Below are positions 27,541-39,339 of a stretch of 64,000 nt of DNA, in pieces. The notes beneath the pieces are model-generated. The model did not search any database and was not told the origin of the DNA. It saw only the letters and a list, made by a program, of their open reading frames with translations. Position numbers and translations under genes: made by a program. Source of the stretch: Nemopilema nomurai. Its lineage: Eukaryota; Cnidaria; Scyphozoa; Rhizostomeae; Rhizostomatidae. Each line of letters begins with the position of its first letter. Within the stretch, counting starts at the first letter, position 1. The stretch is taken from NCBI GenBank assembly GCA_003864495.1, contig ML133443.1, forward strand, positions 1,363,486 to 1,427,485, given 5' to 3'.

Positions 27541-30500
27541 ATGGGCATGCAAGACACGTCGACGAGCAGTCAAAAGTACGGGAAATTTGAAAATGATGAG
27601 CCAGTGGTAAATTTTTTGCAAGATTTTACAATTTTATTTCCAATAATAGTGATTTTGAATTCGTACCGTATCAAGGCAGACATCATTCAATTGCTTGAAT
27701 GCGCTAAGAAACAGTTAAGGCCTAGCCTTGCTGTCTTGCGTGATGTGTATGTAAAAATGGCTGATGTGGTATTTCAAATATGGATGTTAAATGTATTTCA
27801 AGTATACACAGCCAGTGAAAATCGTGTTTGCTAATTGTTAAATTAAAGGTCAGTGAAAGGAATGGTTGCAACTTTCGAGGTGCATTTTGACCTCGTGGCT
27901 TTCCGATGAAAGTGTAATTGTTTGCTTGCAACTCAGTTGCTTGATAAACCAAGCAAGGCTAACCTCGAAATAAATGAAATTTTTCTTTATTTGTTTGACT
28001 GCTAATACCATTGTTCCATTTAGATTTATCTTTGTATCTTGGGTTTAATGTTTTCGTTAAGTTTTGAAACCGCAATTAAAGCAAAGACATAAGCAGAACT
28101 TTTTGTGAGCCAATGATGAATCCAATTATAGGATTGGGCCATCCTCCAATTTTGGCTATTAATTTTCTGCCATTTTGCCAAATTGTACTCGCATTTGTTG
28201 ATGCTATTTTTCCATATTTGGTTTTCTCATGCAAGTTAGCTTCATTGAAATGGGGCAGGTATCACCATGAAACAAATTAAAAATGCTTAGAGGGTAAATA
28301 TGCAATCCTCTTGCTGAAAAATTGTTTTCTATGAAAATGGAAGAAATTGTTAGGATTCTTATTCTGAGAATTTTTGTAGGAAATTTATATCAGCTTCAAC
28401 TTTATTTGGGTTGGTTAGCATAGTTAAATTGGCATGAATTCACCTCTACAGGAAGCTAAAGAAGAGAAGAAGGCAACAAACAGACAATGCGCTCCTCATG
28501 ATGGGTTCAAATTAATAGTTGCTGGATGCATTCTTTTTGCACTCTCATTGACAGCAGGAGTGGTAGTGGACACATTTCTGAGGAAAGCACCATCTGGTCA
28601 TGGTGGTGTTGCTAGTGATTCTCAAGAATGCTCAAATATTGGCATTAGTATTCTAAATGATGGTGGATCAGCAGTAGATGCAGCTATAGCTACAACTTTG
28701 TGTCTTGCGGTCACCAAACCAAGTAGAACAGGCCTAACAAGGTAGGTTAAACATTTTCAAATTATGCTAATTGGATACATTTGTTTTGTAGCAGATGAAT
28801 TTCAAGGTTATTTTTATTCTATGTTTTTAGAATAAATAATTGAACAGTAACAATTATGGCTGCTCTTTGTCAGGAAGTCTCAGAATGCAATTGGAATAAC
28901 CCTATTGTACTCTTAATCAGAGCAATTTATAGAAATTGGAGTTTTTCTGTTATTGTATGAGTCTGATGATTTCATTTTTAAGATAACTTTATGCATTAGT
29001 AATTCAATTCATAAACAAAGCTTTATAGTTTAAATATAGCTTTGGACATTGAAGTATTATGCATCATTAAGCCTTAGTAAAAGAACTTGATCTAATAAGA
29101 TAGATAATTTAGCTTCATTATTTTGATCATGGTATGATAAATAAAGGCACACATTAGATTATAGGCATACATGGTTAGGTTAAGCAAACCATTGTCTAGA
29201 GAAAGGTGATGCCCAATTTATCTTATAAAGAAGCTTTCAGTAGCCTTGAAAATGACTTTTAATATCAGCCTGATTCAGAAAATTTTTTATTTACCTACCA
29301 TATAATTCATCACATTTATTTGTTAGATAAAAGAAAAATAATCAGCTGCAAAAAATTCAGAGTGAAATGTGTTTTACCTTTTAATGTAAATAATCACCTT
29401 TTTTATTTGCATTTCTTTGTGTAAAAACACATTTCTGGTCTTGTGGGTCTGTTGCCCCCATTATATCATCAACCCATTGTTTAGGGGTGCTGGAGTTTTC
29501 AGTAAAATTTAGTACCATTTATCTGAAACTTTCATTTCAGTGGTGGATACATGTTACTGCACACTCCTGATGGTAAAGATGTAACAATTGATTTTCAATT
29601 TGCTGCACCCCAATCAGCTTCAGAGAATATGTTTGAAAAGGATAAATCAAAATCACAAACGGTAATTTAAACTAAAAATCATAGCTGTGATTTTCATTTT
29701 CATGGCCATAGTAGTCAGCATGACCATAATGATTAAGGTGATCAAAACAAATGCTTTTTCTGTGCTTGACTGCCAAAGTATTTTCATCTTGTGTCTACAC
29801 CAATACAATGCAAGTATTCTCAATAAACAAGGTAGATTAAATTTCTGTGAGCAAAACATATGCTAGAACTAGACCAATCTGTTGCTTTTCATCTGACTGA
29901 TTCTTTCATTTATTAATTATAACATTTTCAACCTAGGGTGGATTGTCTGTTGCCATTCCAGGAATTTTAAAAGGGCTTAAGCTGGCTCATAAAGATTATG
30001 GAAAGTAAGTTGGCATTAGTGAGTAAGTGAATGAATGCCTTTTAGAGATAATAGTTAGAATGCAGATTGTTTGCACCTACATTGATGGATGAAAGTTGAC
30101 TTTTTAATGCTGATTTTCAATCTATCAATTTGAAACAATGAACTTCATTTCCACCACAGTTTGAGTAATTTTTGTACTTTTGATGTAGCTTATGAACATT
30201 TGCAAAACACAAAATTTGATGTGCTTAGCAAAAGCAATCTTTTACTTGAGGGACAATATTTGTCTTTGTAGGCTTTCATGGTCTAACCTTTTAAAGCCTT
30301 CAATAGAAATTGCAAAAAATGGCTTTAAGATTGACAGGGATACAGGTAAGGCAAAGTTTGAGAACAGTTCTAATATACTTTGTGTGAACAATAAGCAGCT
30401 TTATACTAGTATCAGGATAAAGGAAGAGATTAGGCGATAGGAGTATTTAATGGAGCTTTTCTTGGTATTTGTTTTCCTATCTTTTTAATTAAGATTATTT

Positions 30501-33500
30501 TTAAATTCTGTCATGGTTACACCCCATAAGCCATAATTATATATACTCAAGATGTTATTACAAAAATAAGGAACAGACCCTTGGGGGCTTATTAAAGTAT
30601 GGATAGTTTAATTGTGGTTAATTTATCAAAAGAATGAAATCTGACTTCTGTTAAGGTTATGGTAAACATTTTCAACATGAAAATTGGTATTTCCTTCCTT
30701 AAGGCCAAACTGTTTAAGGAATCTGGGTAAATTATGTATCATTCAATGCACAAGATTATGGCGTATCTAGCCAGATCAAAATTATTGGCAAATGATGTTA
30801 GATGTTATTTTCCATGCGAATTTATTGCTCAAAAAGTGTACCACCTTCAAAAGCTATTTTGTACCCTTGCGTTTGAGGTAACAAAATCTGACTTATACCA
30901 GCAGGAAGTGCAGATCCTAAGCTACCAAAGTGTGTCTCAAACTTTTTAAATTCCTCCTCTTCTTGAAACTATACCCTGTCAAAAATTGGCAAACAATTTT
31001 CTACCCTCCCGCAGCTGTATTTGGGTATAAAAGACGGACCAGAGCAAATAAAAAAATTTTGAGACATTCTTTGTTTGCCCAACATCTGCCCTGGCCGTCT
31101 GCAAATATTCGATCCATTCGATTGGTTCATTGGGTACAAAATAGCTTTTTCGTACCTGTATGTAGAGGAATTTCGAGTCCGGACAAAACGGGATTTTACT
31201 GATCGCACTTGCGATGATACACATCGGGATCATGTTACCAACAACATAACCCGGGTCAAGTAGCTTAGGCTTTAAGATCAATTTGCGTCTCAAAATAAGC
31301 ACAACAACCCATGGATGTGCCATACTCTTACACAAACCACAGGAAACAGAACAAGGATAATTGGCTTAACAGGTGGAGGGATTTGAAAACCACTCCTAGA
31401 AACTTTGATAAGAAAATTATGGAAACCTTCGTTTATACGGGAATTTCTCCATTTTCAAAACTTCTTCTAGCTTCAAACATGGTATCATTATGTACCTTAT
31501 TAATTCGGCCATCAGAATGTGAAGCAATCGAAAAATGGATGTTTTCGTCCAGAAAACGTTTACCGTAACCTTAAAGAACTTTGTTACATCTTATGACATT
31601 GTGATTCTGGCGATGCGTGTAACCATCAACCAAGCGTTTTTCTTTTGATCATAGTGGTACAAGCTACTTCTTTGTTTGGCCTTCATATCACCATGTTGGT
31701 CACAATTTGTGTAGCCATAACATGTTGTGTAGTACTCTCACTGTGATTCGCTTATCTCTTTAAATAGTATGTGTCCATGCTACCTGTTCTCCATGGAGTT
31801 TTCTTGGCACCTGCACCTTTTGTTTGAATACCATGAATCCCTATTTTCACCCTGCACCCCCTCTCTCCCGTATGAGCTCAGGTGCCAACCAAACTGTCAA
31901 GGTATGCAGTGTTTATGCGACAAGGTGTTTTCATGTTAATGGCTATAAGATTTTTTCAGCTATAGTAAGCTACTATCCTTTCCCCAGTAAGGAAGCGACC
32001 ACTGTCATTGATATCGCCATTTTGTTGTTTTAAAAATGTCCATCTTTTTTCAGTCGATTCAATAAGCAATGTCTTGCCGGGAGCCTCTGCTGAATTCAAG
32101 AAAATTTTTACCCCAAACGGAAAAATACCAAAGGTATAGTACATAAAGTTTGCTCATATCAATCTACAAACATATGATCTAAAACGGTCTTGAAAGTTTC
32201 ACGTTAGGCCACCAGAAACATCATTCAAATAATCGTCTTGAAAACTTTTTTGTGACGTTGCACCGTTTTGTTTATTGTCTTCAGAATTTATCTGTAATCT
32301 TTATCTGTTTATGCAGCTCAGAGTCTCATAACTCCTCGCCTGGAAATTTATCGAATAATCCCATACATTCAACATGTACATGCACATTAAATGGGCTCTT
32401 GCTTTTTGAGAAGCAATTGCTCGGTTTTGCAATTGTACTGAACTTTAATTAGAATATTGAAAAGGACTTCCTGAAAGTTTAAGTATCAGCTGAAAGAGCA
32501 AAAGCTGACGCTTTGCTATCGAATTCTTGTTGTGATGCGATTCGCATATCGAAATATCTGATAATTTGGTCATTCCTTTTCCTGGAATGGAATGTTAACA
32601 ACTTTTTCGACTATGAAACATTCAGTAAAATAATTGTTTGCATCGTTCTTTGGATAAAATAATGCAGGAATTGTTTGCAAGGAATTAGGGAAACAGCCTC
32701 AGATTAGCAATTAGTCAGGTAGAAAATAGGAAGGCAGAACGCAAATAATGTGTCAAATATGGGATATTTCTAGATCTATTTCAAGTTTCATCTCATGTTG
32801 ACTTGTTTGTGTTTCTTAAAGGCTTGACTCATTCATCGTACGAATAAAGTTTAAGTCAGTAATGGCAACAAATGTTCCTGGGCTATTATAAAAATATTTC
32901 AATTTAATTATTATTTTATCTCTTCATGAAGCCCAGTTAAGGTGTGCTATGATATGTTGTGTATTAAAAAATGCTTTTTTGAACCAAATTGTTTAGGTTG
33001 GGGAAACTTTAAAGCTAGAAAAAGTGGCATCCATATTGGATTCAATGAGCAAGGACGGCGAAGATTCATTTTACAATGGAATTGCTTTGAAAGAGATTTT
33101 GGAAACAGTCAACAGCAATGGTGGAAATTTTACTGAAAGTGATTTGAGCAATTACACTGCTTTGAATACAGACGTTTACAGCAGTGATTTTGGAGGTGCG
33201 TTTCCCTCTCTTGTTGCTGTCTTCCCCACGTGATTTAGCATTTTTTGGCTCCGGAAAGATTTCAAGCATTTCAAGATCTGCTTCTCAAGGAATGCAGTTT
33301 ATAAAGTTTTTATTCTTTTTTCGTTCTAAAGCAGGCCATGATAGTTAGGTTTGGCAAGGAAGAGAGAAAATGACGCATTGACACTAACAGAAGCGACTTA
33401 TTCAATTCATCAAGCACATTCATTTATCGTCATTTCATTCCACTCCTTACAATCTTCCGTTGAAGTTATTATTGTTATTATAGTCATCATAATTTTAATT

Positions 33501-36500
33501 TTTGTTGTTGCCCTGGGTCTTCCATAAAAAGTGCTGGTTTTTTATATCACATGACATGATGCTTGGTAGGATTAAAGAGGAAAATTTATGACTGATGAAA
33601 GTTTTGAATCAAAGTATAATCGTCTGTGGTACATATGTTTATAACGATCAAGGCAGATATTGTCGTTGTATCTCTCAGATGGTAAACTGTCATATCGCAA
33701 AGTCGTCTTGGGGTCAGAATGAATTTGTCATAAAGCCTGTGGAGTTTTAGTTACTTGTTTATGATCGCGACGGGACAGAAATATTTTAATAGGTTTTCTG
33801 TGGCTTCTAGAATTGGTTGAATTTATTGACCACGATAGCCATCTTTTCACAATCCTTTGAAAGATTTGATGAGACATAACCTTTTGTTAGTCAGGAAATT
33901 TGCTGCTCACCTCGTAATCTGTTTTCATATTTTTTACATCAACGAAAGAATGGGGGGTATTTTGTATTTCTCTAAGCTTCTTTGCTCTTGCTTTGTCTTT
34001 TATGTGATACAGGGTACAGAATTCCACCTTGCAACTAACTATGTATTTTCGCGTTTAGACTACAAGATCATCTCAACTCCAGCGCCATCCAGCGGGGCCG
34101 TTGTCTTGGCCGCCATGGGCCTAATCTCTCGCCTTGGCCTAGATAAGGCCAACCGAGACAAAGCTTTAAATTTTCACTACTTGGCCGAGGTAACTCGCTT
34201 TTCGCTACTCTGCATGAAAGCCTCCATTAGAGGCAATTTGCGATTGCGTCATGCTAGACAGAAGAAATAAAAACAGCATTATTGAGGCGTAATTTTGCGG
34301 TGTTTGTGTGAAAGAAGGAAAGATTAATTTGAGATCAGGCAGATAAATATTTATGAAGATAACATAGAACAAAGATTCCCTGCGATCTGTTTGTTCATGC
34401 GTACTTTGTTTTTTGCTTCAAGTCGAGACCTCTGTTATTCCAAGGCTAGCAGGCCGAATCTTTCACGAGTAAATGTTTGAGATGATAAAGGCAGCACATA
34501 ATTTTTCTTGTTGTAAAAAGCAATGTTTCTGCTATGCATTGGAGATTGGAAGTTTTCTAATATTTAATGGATGTTTGACTATAAAAGTGATTTCAAGAAA
34601 GAGAAAGTGAATTCCTTTGGAAATGATTGTCGTATTGAGGTTAGGAGATCAAGTTCAAGTTTTGGCTTATGACGTCAGCACTGTTAGGAAGAGTAAATAT
34701 TTTAAGTAAGTTTATATGCATACCTAGGTGTATTGGTTTACGTTGACTGATAACAAATTTCTTTTTGCAAGGTTTTCAAATTTGTGTTTGCCGAAAGGAG
34801 TAAACTAGGAGATCCTAATTTCAACAAAGACGTGAGCGACCTTGTTACACAGATGTTGAGGTAATTTTTAACCGAACCATCACGATACACAGCTTAAAAT
34901 ATAAAAAAAAGTTAGATGCAACTTTATGTTAAACTCCAAAAAAAGTTAAAAAAGGCACTATAGGTGTTGTTGCCTGTAATATGGTATAACAATCCCTTTG
35001 TATTGTTAAGACACAACTTTGAATATTTTCTCGCACTCAAAACCCCAGCGCCCTTATACTGCATGCAACTGTTGAGCTTGTATATTTTGACGTCATTCTA
35101 TGACTTTCAATCAAATGTGCTATCACCTGGGATTAAGGAATCGCGAGCCTAGTGGGAACGCGAGATCCCTACTTCTCTATAATTGCCAGGTTGATCATAC
35201 CGATTATACTACCGATTATGCTACTGATCACTTCTAGCTTGATCACTGCCAGCTTGATCACTGCCAGTTTGATCCTGTTGATCATGCGACTGATCATACT
35301 ATTGATCACTGCCAGCTTGATATACCAGCTTGACCACTGCCAGCTTAATCATGCTATCATACTACCGATCATGCTACTGATCACTGTCAGCTTGATCCTG
35401 TTGATCATGCGACTGATCATACTATTGACCACTGCCAGCTTGATATACCAGCTTGACCACTGCCAGCTTAATCATCTTATCATACTACCGATCATGCTAC
35501 TGATCACTGCCAGTTTGATCCTGTTGATCATACTACCGATCATGCTATTGACCACTGCCAGCTTGATATACCAGCTTGATCACTAACCATGTTGATTATA
35601 CTATTGATCCCCGTTTCATTTCAGTTCCAAGATGGCCGAGAAACTCAGCAAGAAGGTTGTTTCAAATGAGACTTTTTCTGCATCGTATTACGGGCCGTTT
35701 TTTTCTTCCGCTGCTACGAAAGGGACGGCGAATGTTGTCGTCTTGGGAACCAATGGTGACTTGGTCTCAGTTGTAAGGTACAGTCTTCTTCGATTCAGAA
35801 CCGTCTCTCTTTTACCATAATAACCAGGGTAGATAAATATGTTAGAAACCTAAATTGAATTCGAAGGTTATGAAAGCATTGCTTTTATCACAAGAACCGA
35901 ATTCCTGCAAACTGTTTAACATAAAGGCTTTCTTTTTTCTCTGTCTCCCCTTTTTGTTGGCTGCCCTTTCTCTCGTTCTCTTGTTTTCTCTCATTTTCCC
36001 CTGTTGTTCCCTTATCCACGCTCTCTGTTGTTATTTGAAAATAAACCTACGCTACGACGGCCTTACCCAGAACCCTCTGCTTTCTTTAGTACCATTGGAG
36101 GCTCGTTTGGCTCAAAGCTGGTGACCAAGTCTGGGCTGGTTCTCAACAATGGAATGAGTAGCTTCTCCGCCCCTGGATTTAGCGACCCCAATGGAATTCC
36201 CCCGTCAAAGGTTCGGCCTTAATTATCACAATCATCAACTTAATTTTCTTTATTTGCTTTCATGAGTTTGTTTGCACTTTAAGCAGAGCGTCAAAGAGAA
36301 CTAGCAGTAGTCTTGTACTCTTGTTTGCAGACGAACTACATCAAGCCTGGAAAGAGACCTTTGTCTGCCGCTGCACCTGTCATTGCCTTCAATAAAAAGG
36401 TACTTCTTTTCAAAGTTCTTCTTTGTCACTCATTTCCTGTCTGCGTTTCGCTCTCGCCCAATGCTTGCTATAGAAACATCGATTTCTATTGCAAAGCTGC

Positions 36501-39339
36501 AGAACATTCAGTTTACCTTCACTTGCTGTTGACATTTCTATCCTTTTAAAAGTTCAATAGAACCATCTGTTTGGCAAAAGTAATTTGTCAGAAGTGATTT
36601 ATGGAAATTTTTGGTGCAGAAATTATTCAGGTTGTCGAAGGTTTGCTTAAGGCTGCAGTGTTGGATGGGTCGGGGAGAACTTGTCCTCAAATATATAAGT
36701 AGATTTATGTTCGTTTAGCAAGTAGAGTTGATTTCTATAGAAGAGCTGGCTACACCATGTGTCATACTTGATCCGGCTGTCACTTCGTTCTGTAAATCTC
36801 AAGTGTGTGCATCTCTGCCTGACGATAAACAATGCTCTTCATGTATCAAAACAGCTGATTGTGGCTCATTGTGAGAGCACCTTTGATGTGTTGTTTCGAA
36901 AGCACGTGGAAAGCTGTACTACACTCTTTTAGACCTCTATAATCGCACGAAGGTGTTTAGTTGCTTGAGTTTTCTATCAAGCAAGATCTAAGCGCGGAGA
37001 CTGTAAAGTGTACATCAGCATGACCTTTTTGGGAAAATTTCTAGCTGGTTTTCTAACAAACGACTGTTCTCCATTGAAAACTTTATAAATGGCTGGAATC
37101 CGTTCTTCGAGTGAGCGACTAAACTCCATTATTAATTGTTGCACAGTAATACAAGAAAATATGCCATCTAAGCACGATTATGCAAACAATATTTTTCAGC
37201 CATAGTTATGATAATAATATGGGTTGTTTCCGATGCAATAGGGCTACAAGCATCAATATTTACTCCTCAGGCGCGCTCAATAATTTAGTGAAGCACATAG
37301 GCCACACTCTAGTTATCATGATTCACTATTGCTTGTAGTTTTCTGAATGTACTACTAGGCCTTATGAACAGATCAAACACTGATCGCACACATTACCTTG
37401 GTAACACAAAATATAGCCAAAACATTCCTGCTTTCAGAGGCCCTGCAGTGACCAGTATGTGATGGGGGCCAGTGGTGGCGTAAAGTCGATCACTGCGACG
37501 ATTCAAGGTATCCAGCTTATTTGTTTCTCATTCTTTTGTCAAGCATCGAATTTTAAACGGTGCTGAAGAAGCTAGAAGTATTTCATTCTTGTGTCAGTCC
37601 TTACATTAATGGCCTAGTCTATGGGCCTTTAAAGCAAAAGACGGTTTTTAGCAAATTAATCACATCGAGGGACTGGTATTTTGATAGCGTGCTTAAAGAT
37701 TCTCCTCTGACACTCGGCAGCGATTGAAGCGCCAGTTTAGAAACCGGCAAAGAGTATGACGTATGCACCCAGGTGTGATTAAAATAAGGCCGTCGGAATG
37801 CAAACAATAGCGGTTGTCGTTTACAAACTCAATTAGGGTGGCAAGCGTGCTTTTTGAAGAGTCTAGATAAAGAAAAAACTCTCCTTGTCTGCATAATAAT
37901 AGATATAATGTTGTGTCGATAGCCGATTGTGAAACTGCTAGAAATAAAGACAACCGCGTTTTACTAATTATCCAAAACGAGCCAATCTTCAATGCTATTT
38001 AACTTGGAAGCCCGAAGTGATTGTTTTTATCTTGACTGAGGTAGCCGTTTTTAGGTTTTGTATCGCAAGAAAACTATTCAAATTTACCTCTACAAATGAA
38101 AGCAATAGTGCGTTTGTTCAATGAGTCAGATTCATTGCATGCAAACACATATCACCTCGAGAGTCCCTCGTGTTTCTATGTTAGCACAAAAAAGCGTCGA
38201 CTTCTGTTCCCTCATTTTCTCCATTTCAGATTTCCATGTTGGCAAATGTCACGCTATACGTTTTCCTTTCTATACATATTCTTTTCAGCACGCCAGCCTT
38301 TTTGGTTGGTCAGCACTAAATGCAGAGTATGTGATTCTAAAATCTCCTAACATCTTCAACACTTAATAAAGTATCTGAATATTGCACCAGCTTGTACCAC
38401 GAACACTGTGATAGAACGATGATGAGTCATTCTTTTGTGCTTTCATTTTTTGATAGAATGTTGTTTCTTTCAGTGTTGGTTGATCTTTTGCAATACGGTC
38501 TATCTGCTGAAGCTGCAGTCAAAAGACCGCGGATTCATACGCAGCTAATCCCAGATGGAGTTCTTGCCGAAGGTTTTTTTCAATTTTACATGACACCAGT
38601 TTTCCCTTACTCAGCCTTTATTGTTTTTCCCTTTCTTTTCAGTTTTTTTATTCTTCCTTTTACCTTTGTCTAGATTGGAGTGTTTGGTAGCATCTGTTCT
38701 CTATTACTCTACAAAACATACAATTTTAAACCGTTTATTTATTGGAGCGTAGTTGTTCCGTGTTCCATAATTTGTTAATAAACTGTCACTGTGTTTTAAA
38801 TATAATGGGGGTAATTTATTGCCCGGTACAGATGGGAGGGGGGGGGGTTAGTTACAGAAAACGATAGGGAATTGATAGATATTAAACCCTTCGAACGTGG
38901 AAAACTTCATCGCTCTTAAAAACGGGACATCAGTTGCTGCGATTTTTCCTCTTTTGGTTGGATCAAGACGAACGTTTACCCATAACCTCGAGTATTGTTC
39001 AATAATCTGTTTCGTTTTGGTTACGGTCGCTTCTGGCTCTTTTTATAAGCTGCTGCTTTTAATGCTCATTTATTTGTTTGAGTGCTAAGTTTTGTTTGTC
39101 TATGTAAATTAGTTAATATTCAATGTCTAGGGAATAGATGAAACAAATTATCTCCCTTTTTAGGCAAGGCATTTCACAAAGCTGGCATCGATTCGGTGTT
39201 AAACGGACTCAAAGCAATAGGCCATAAAATGGACAGCAGTCCTGAGCGATTAGCCACTGTCAACGTCATTTCGCAGCAGAAAAAGGTGATCGCCACGTTC
39301 GCCGACGAACGCAAAGATGGCGGGTCTGCCAAGTTCTAA
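27541..39339 (+). CDS. GGT7: GGT7-like gamma-glutamyltransferase homologue (type II membrane protein)
   Basis: Members of this N-terminal-nucleophile family hydrolyse or transfer gamma-glutamyl groups of glutathione; GGT7 is the divergent branch. Exons: 27541-27606, 28452-28741, 29541-29661, 29937-30004, 30272-30345, 32054-32133, 32997-33195, 34059-34189, 34772-34860, 35625-35777, 36090-36210, 36331-36399, 37438-37507, 38474-38572, 39164-39339, giving 601 aa in consistent phase. The first exon (MGMQDTSTSSQKYGKF) resembles the cytosolic MGSQDGS stretch of human GGT7. An alternative start at 28434, read through that acceptor, gives 585 aa. One transmembrane segment (FKLIVAGCILFALSLTAGVV) precedes GGSAVDAAIATTLCL. 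LPWS-like LSWSNLL, DLSNYTALN, STPAPSSG, FGSKLVTKSG, PGKRPLS and GASGG follow the family order. The catalytic threonine is kept (KGTANVVV, Thr407). Residues that bind the gamma-glutamyl group are not (see findings). The last exon is short and ends GGSAKF. Confidence 0.9.
35191..35612. repeat. 123-bp higher-order minisatellite in a GGT7-like intron
   Basis: About 420 bp are built from GATCA-centred words (TTGATCATAC, CTGATCACTGCCAGC, TTGATATACCAGC). The marker GATCCTGTTGATCAT recurs at 35271, 35394 and 35517, an exact 123-bp period twice. Because 123 is divisible by three, one frame stays open across the array (35152-35586), giving a leucine/isoleucine-rich translation that I regard as an artefact. 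It lies just before the exon holding the catalytic threonine. Confidence 0.85.
38838..38847. repeat. Poly-G tract
   Basis: Ten consecutive G on the plus strand lie in the last intron of the GGT7-like gene. Confidence 0.7.

Noticed and set aside
30979..31335. 118-codon minus-strand frame in a GGT7-like intron
   Set aside because: Overlapping frames are open on both strands in a locally GC-richer patch; no domain or splice context supports a gene. It may be an old repeat.
35152..35586. 144-codon open frame rich in Ile/Leu on the plus strand
   Set aside because: It is the translation of the 123-bp satellite; the frame stays open because the period is divisible by three, and flanking exons of the GGT7-like gene splice around it.
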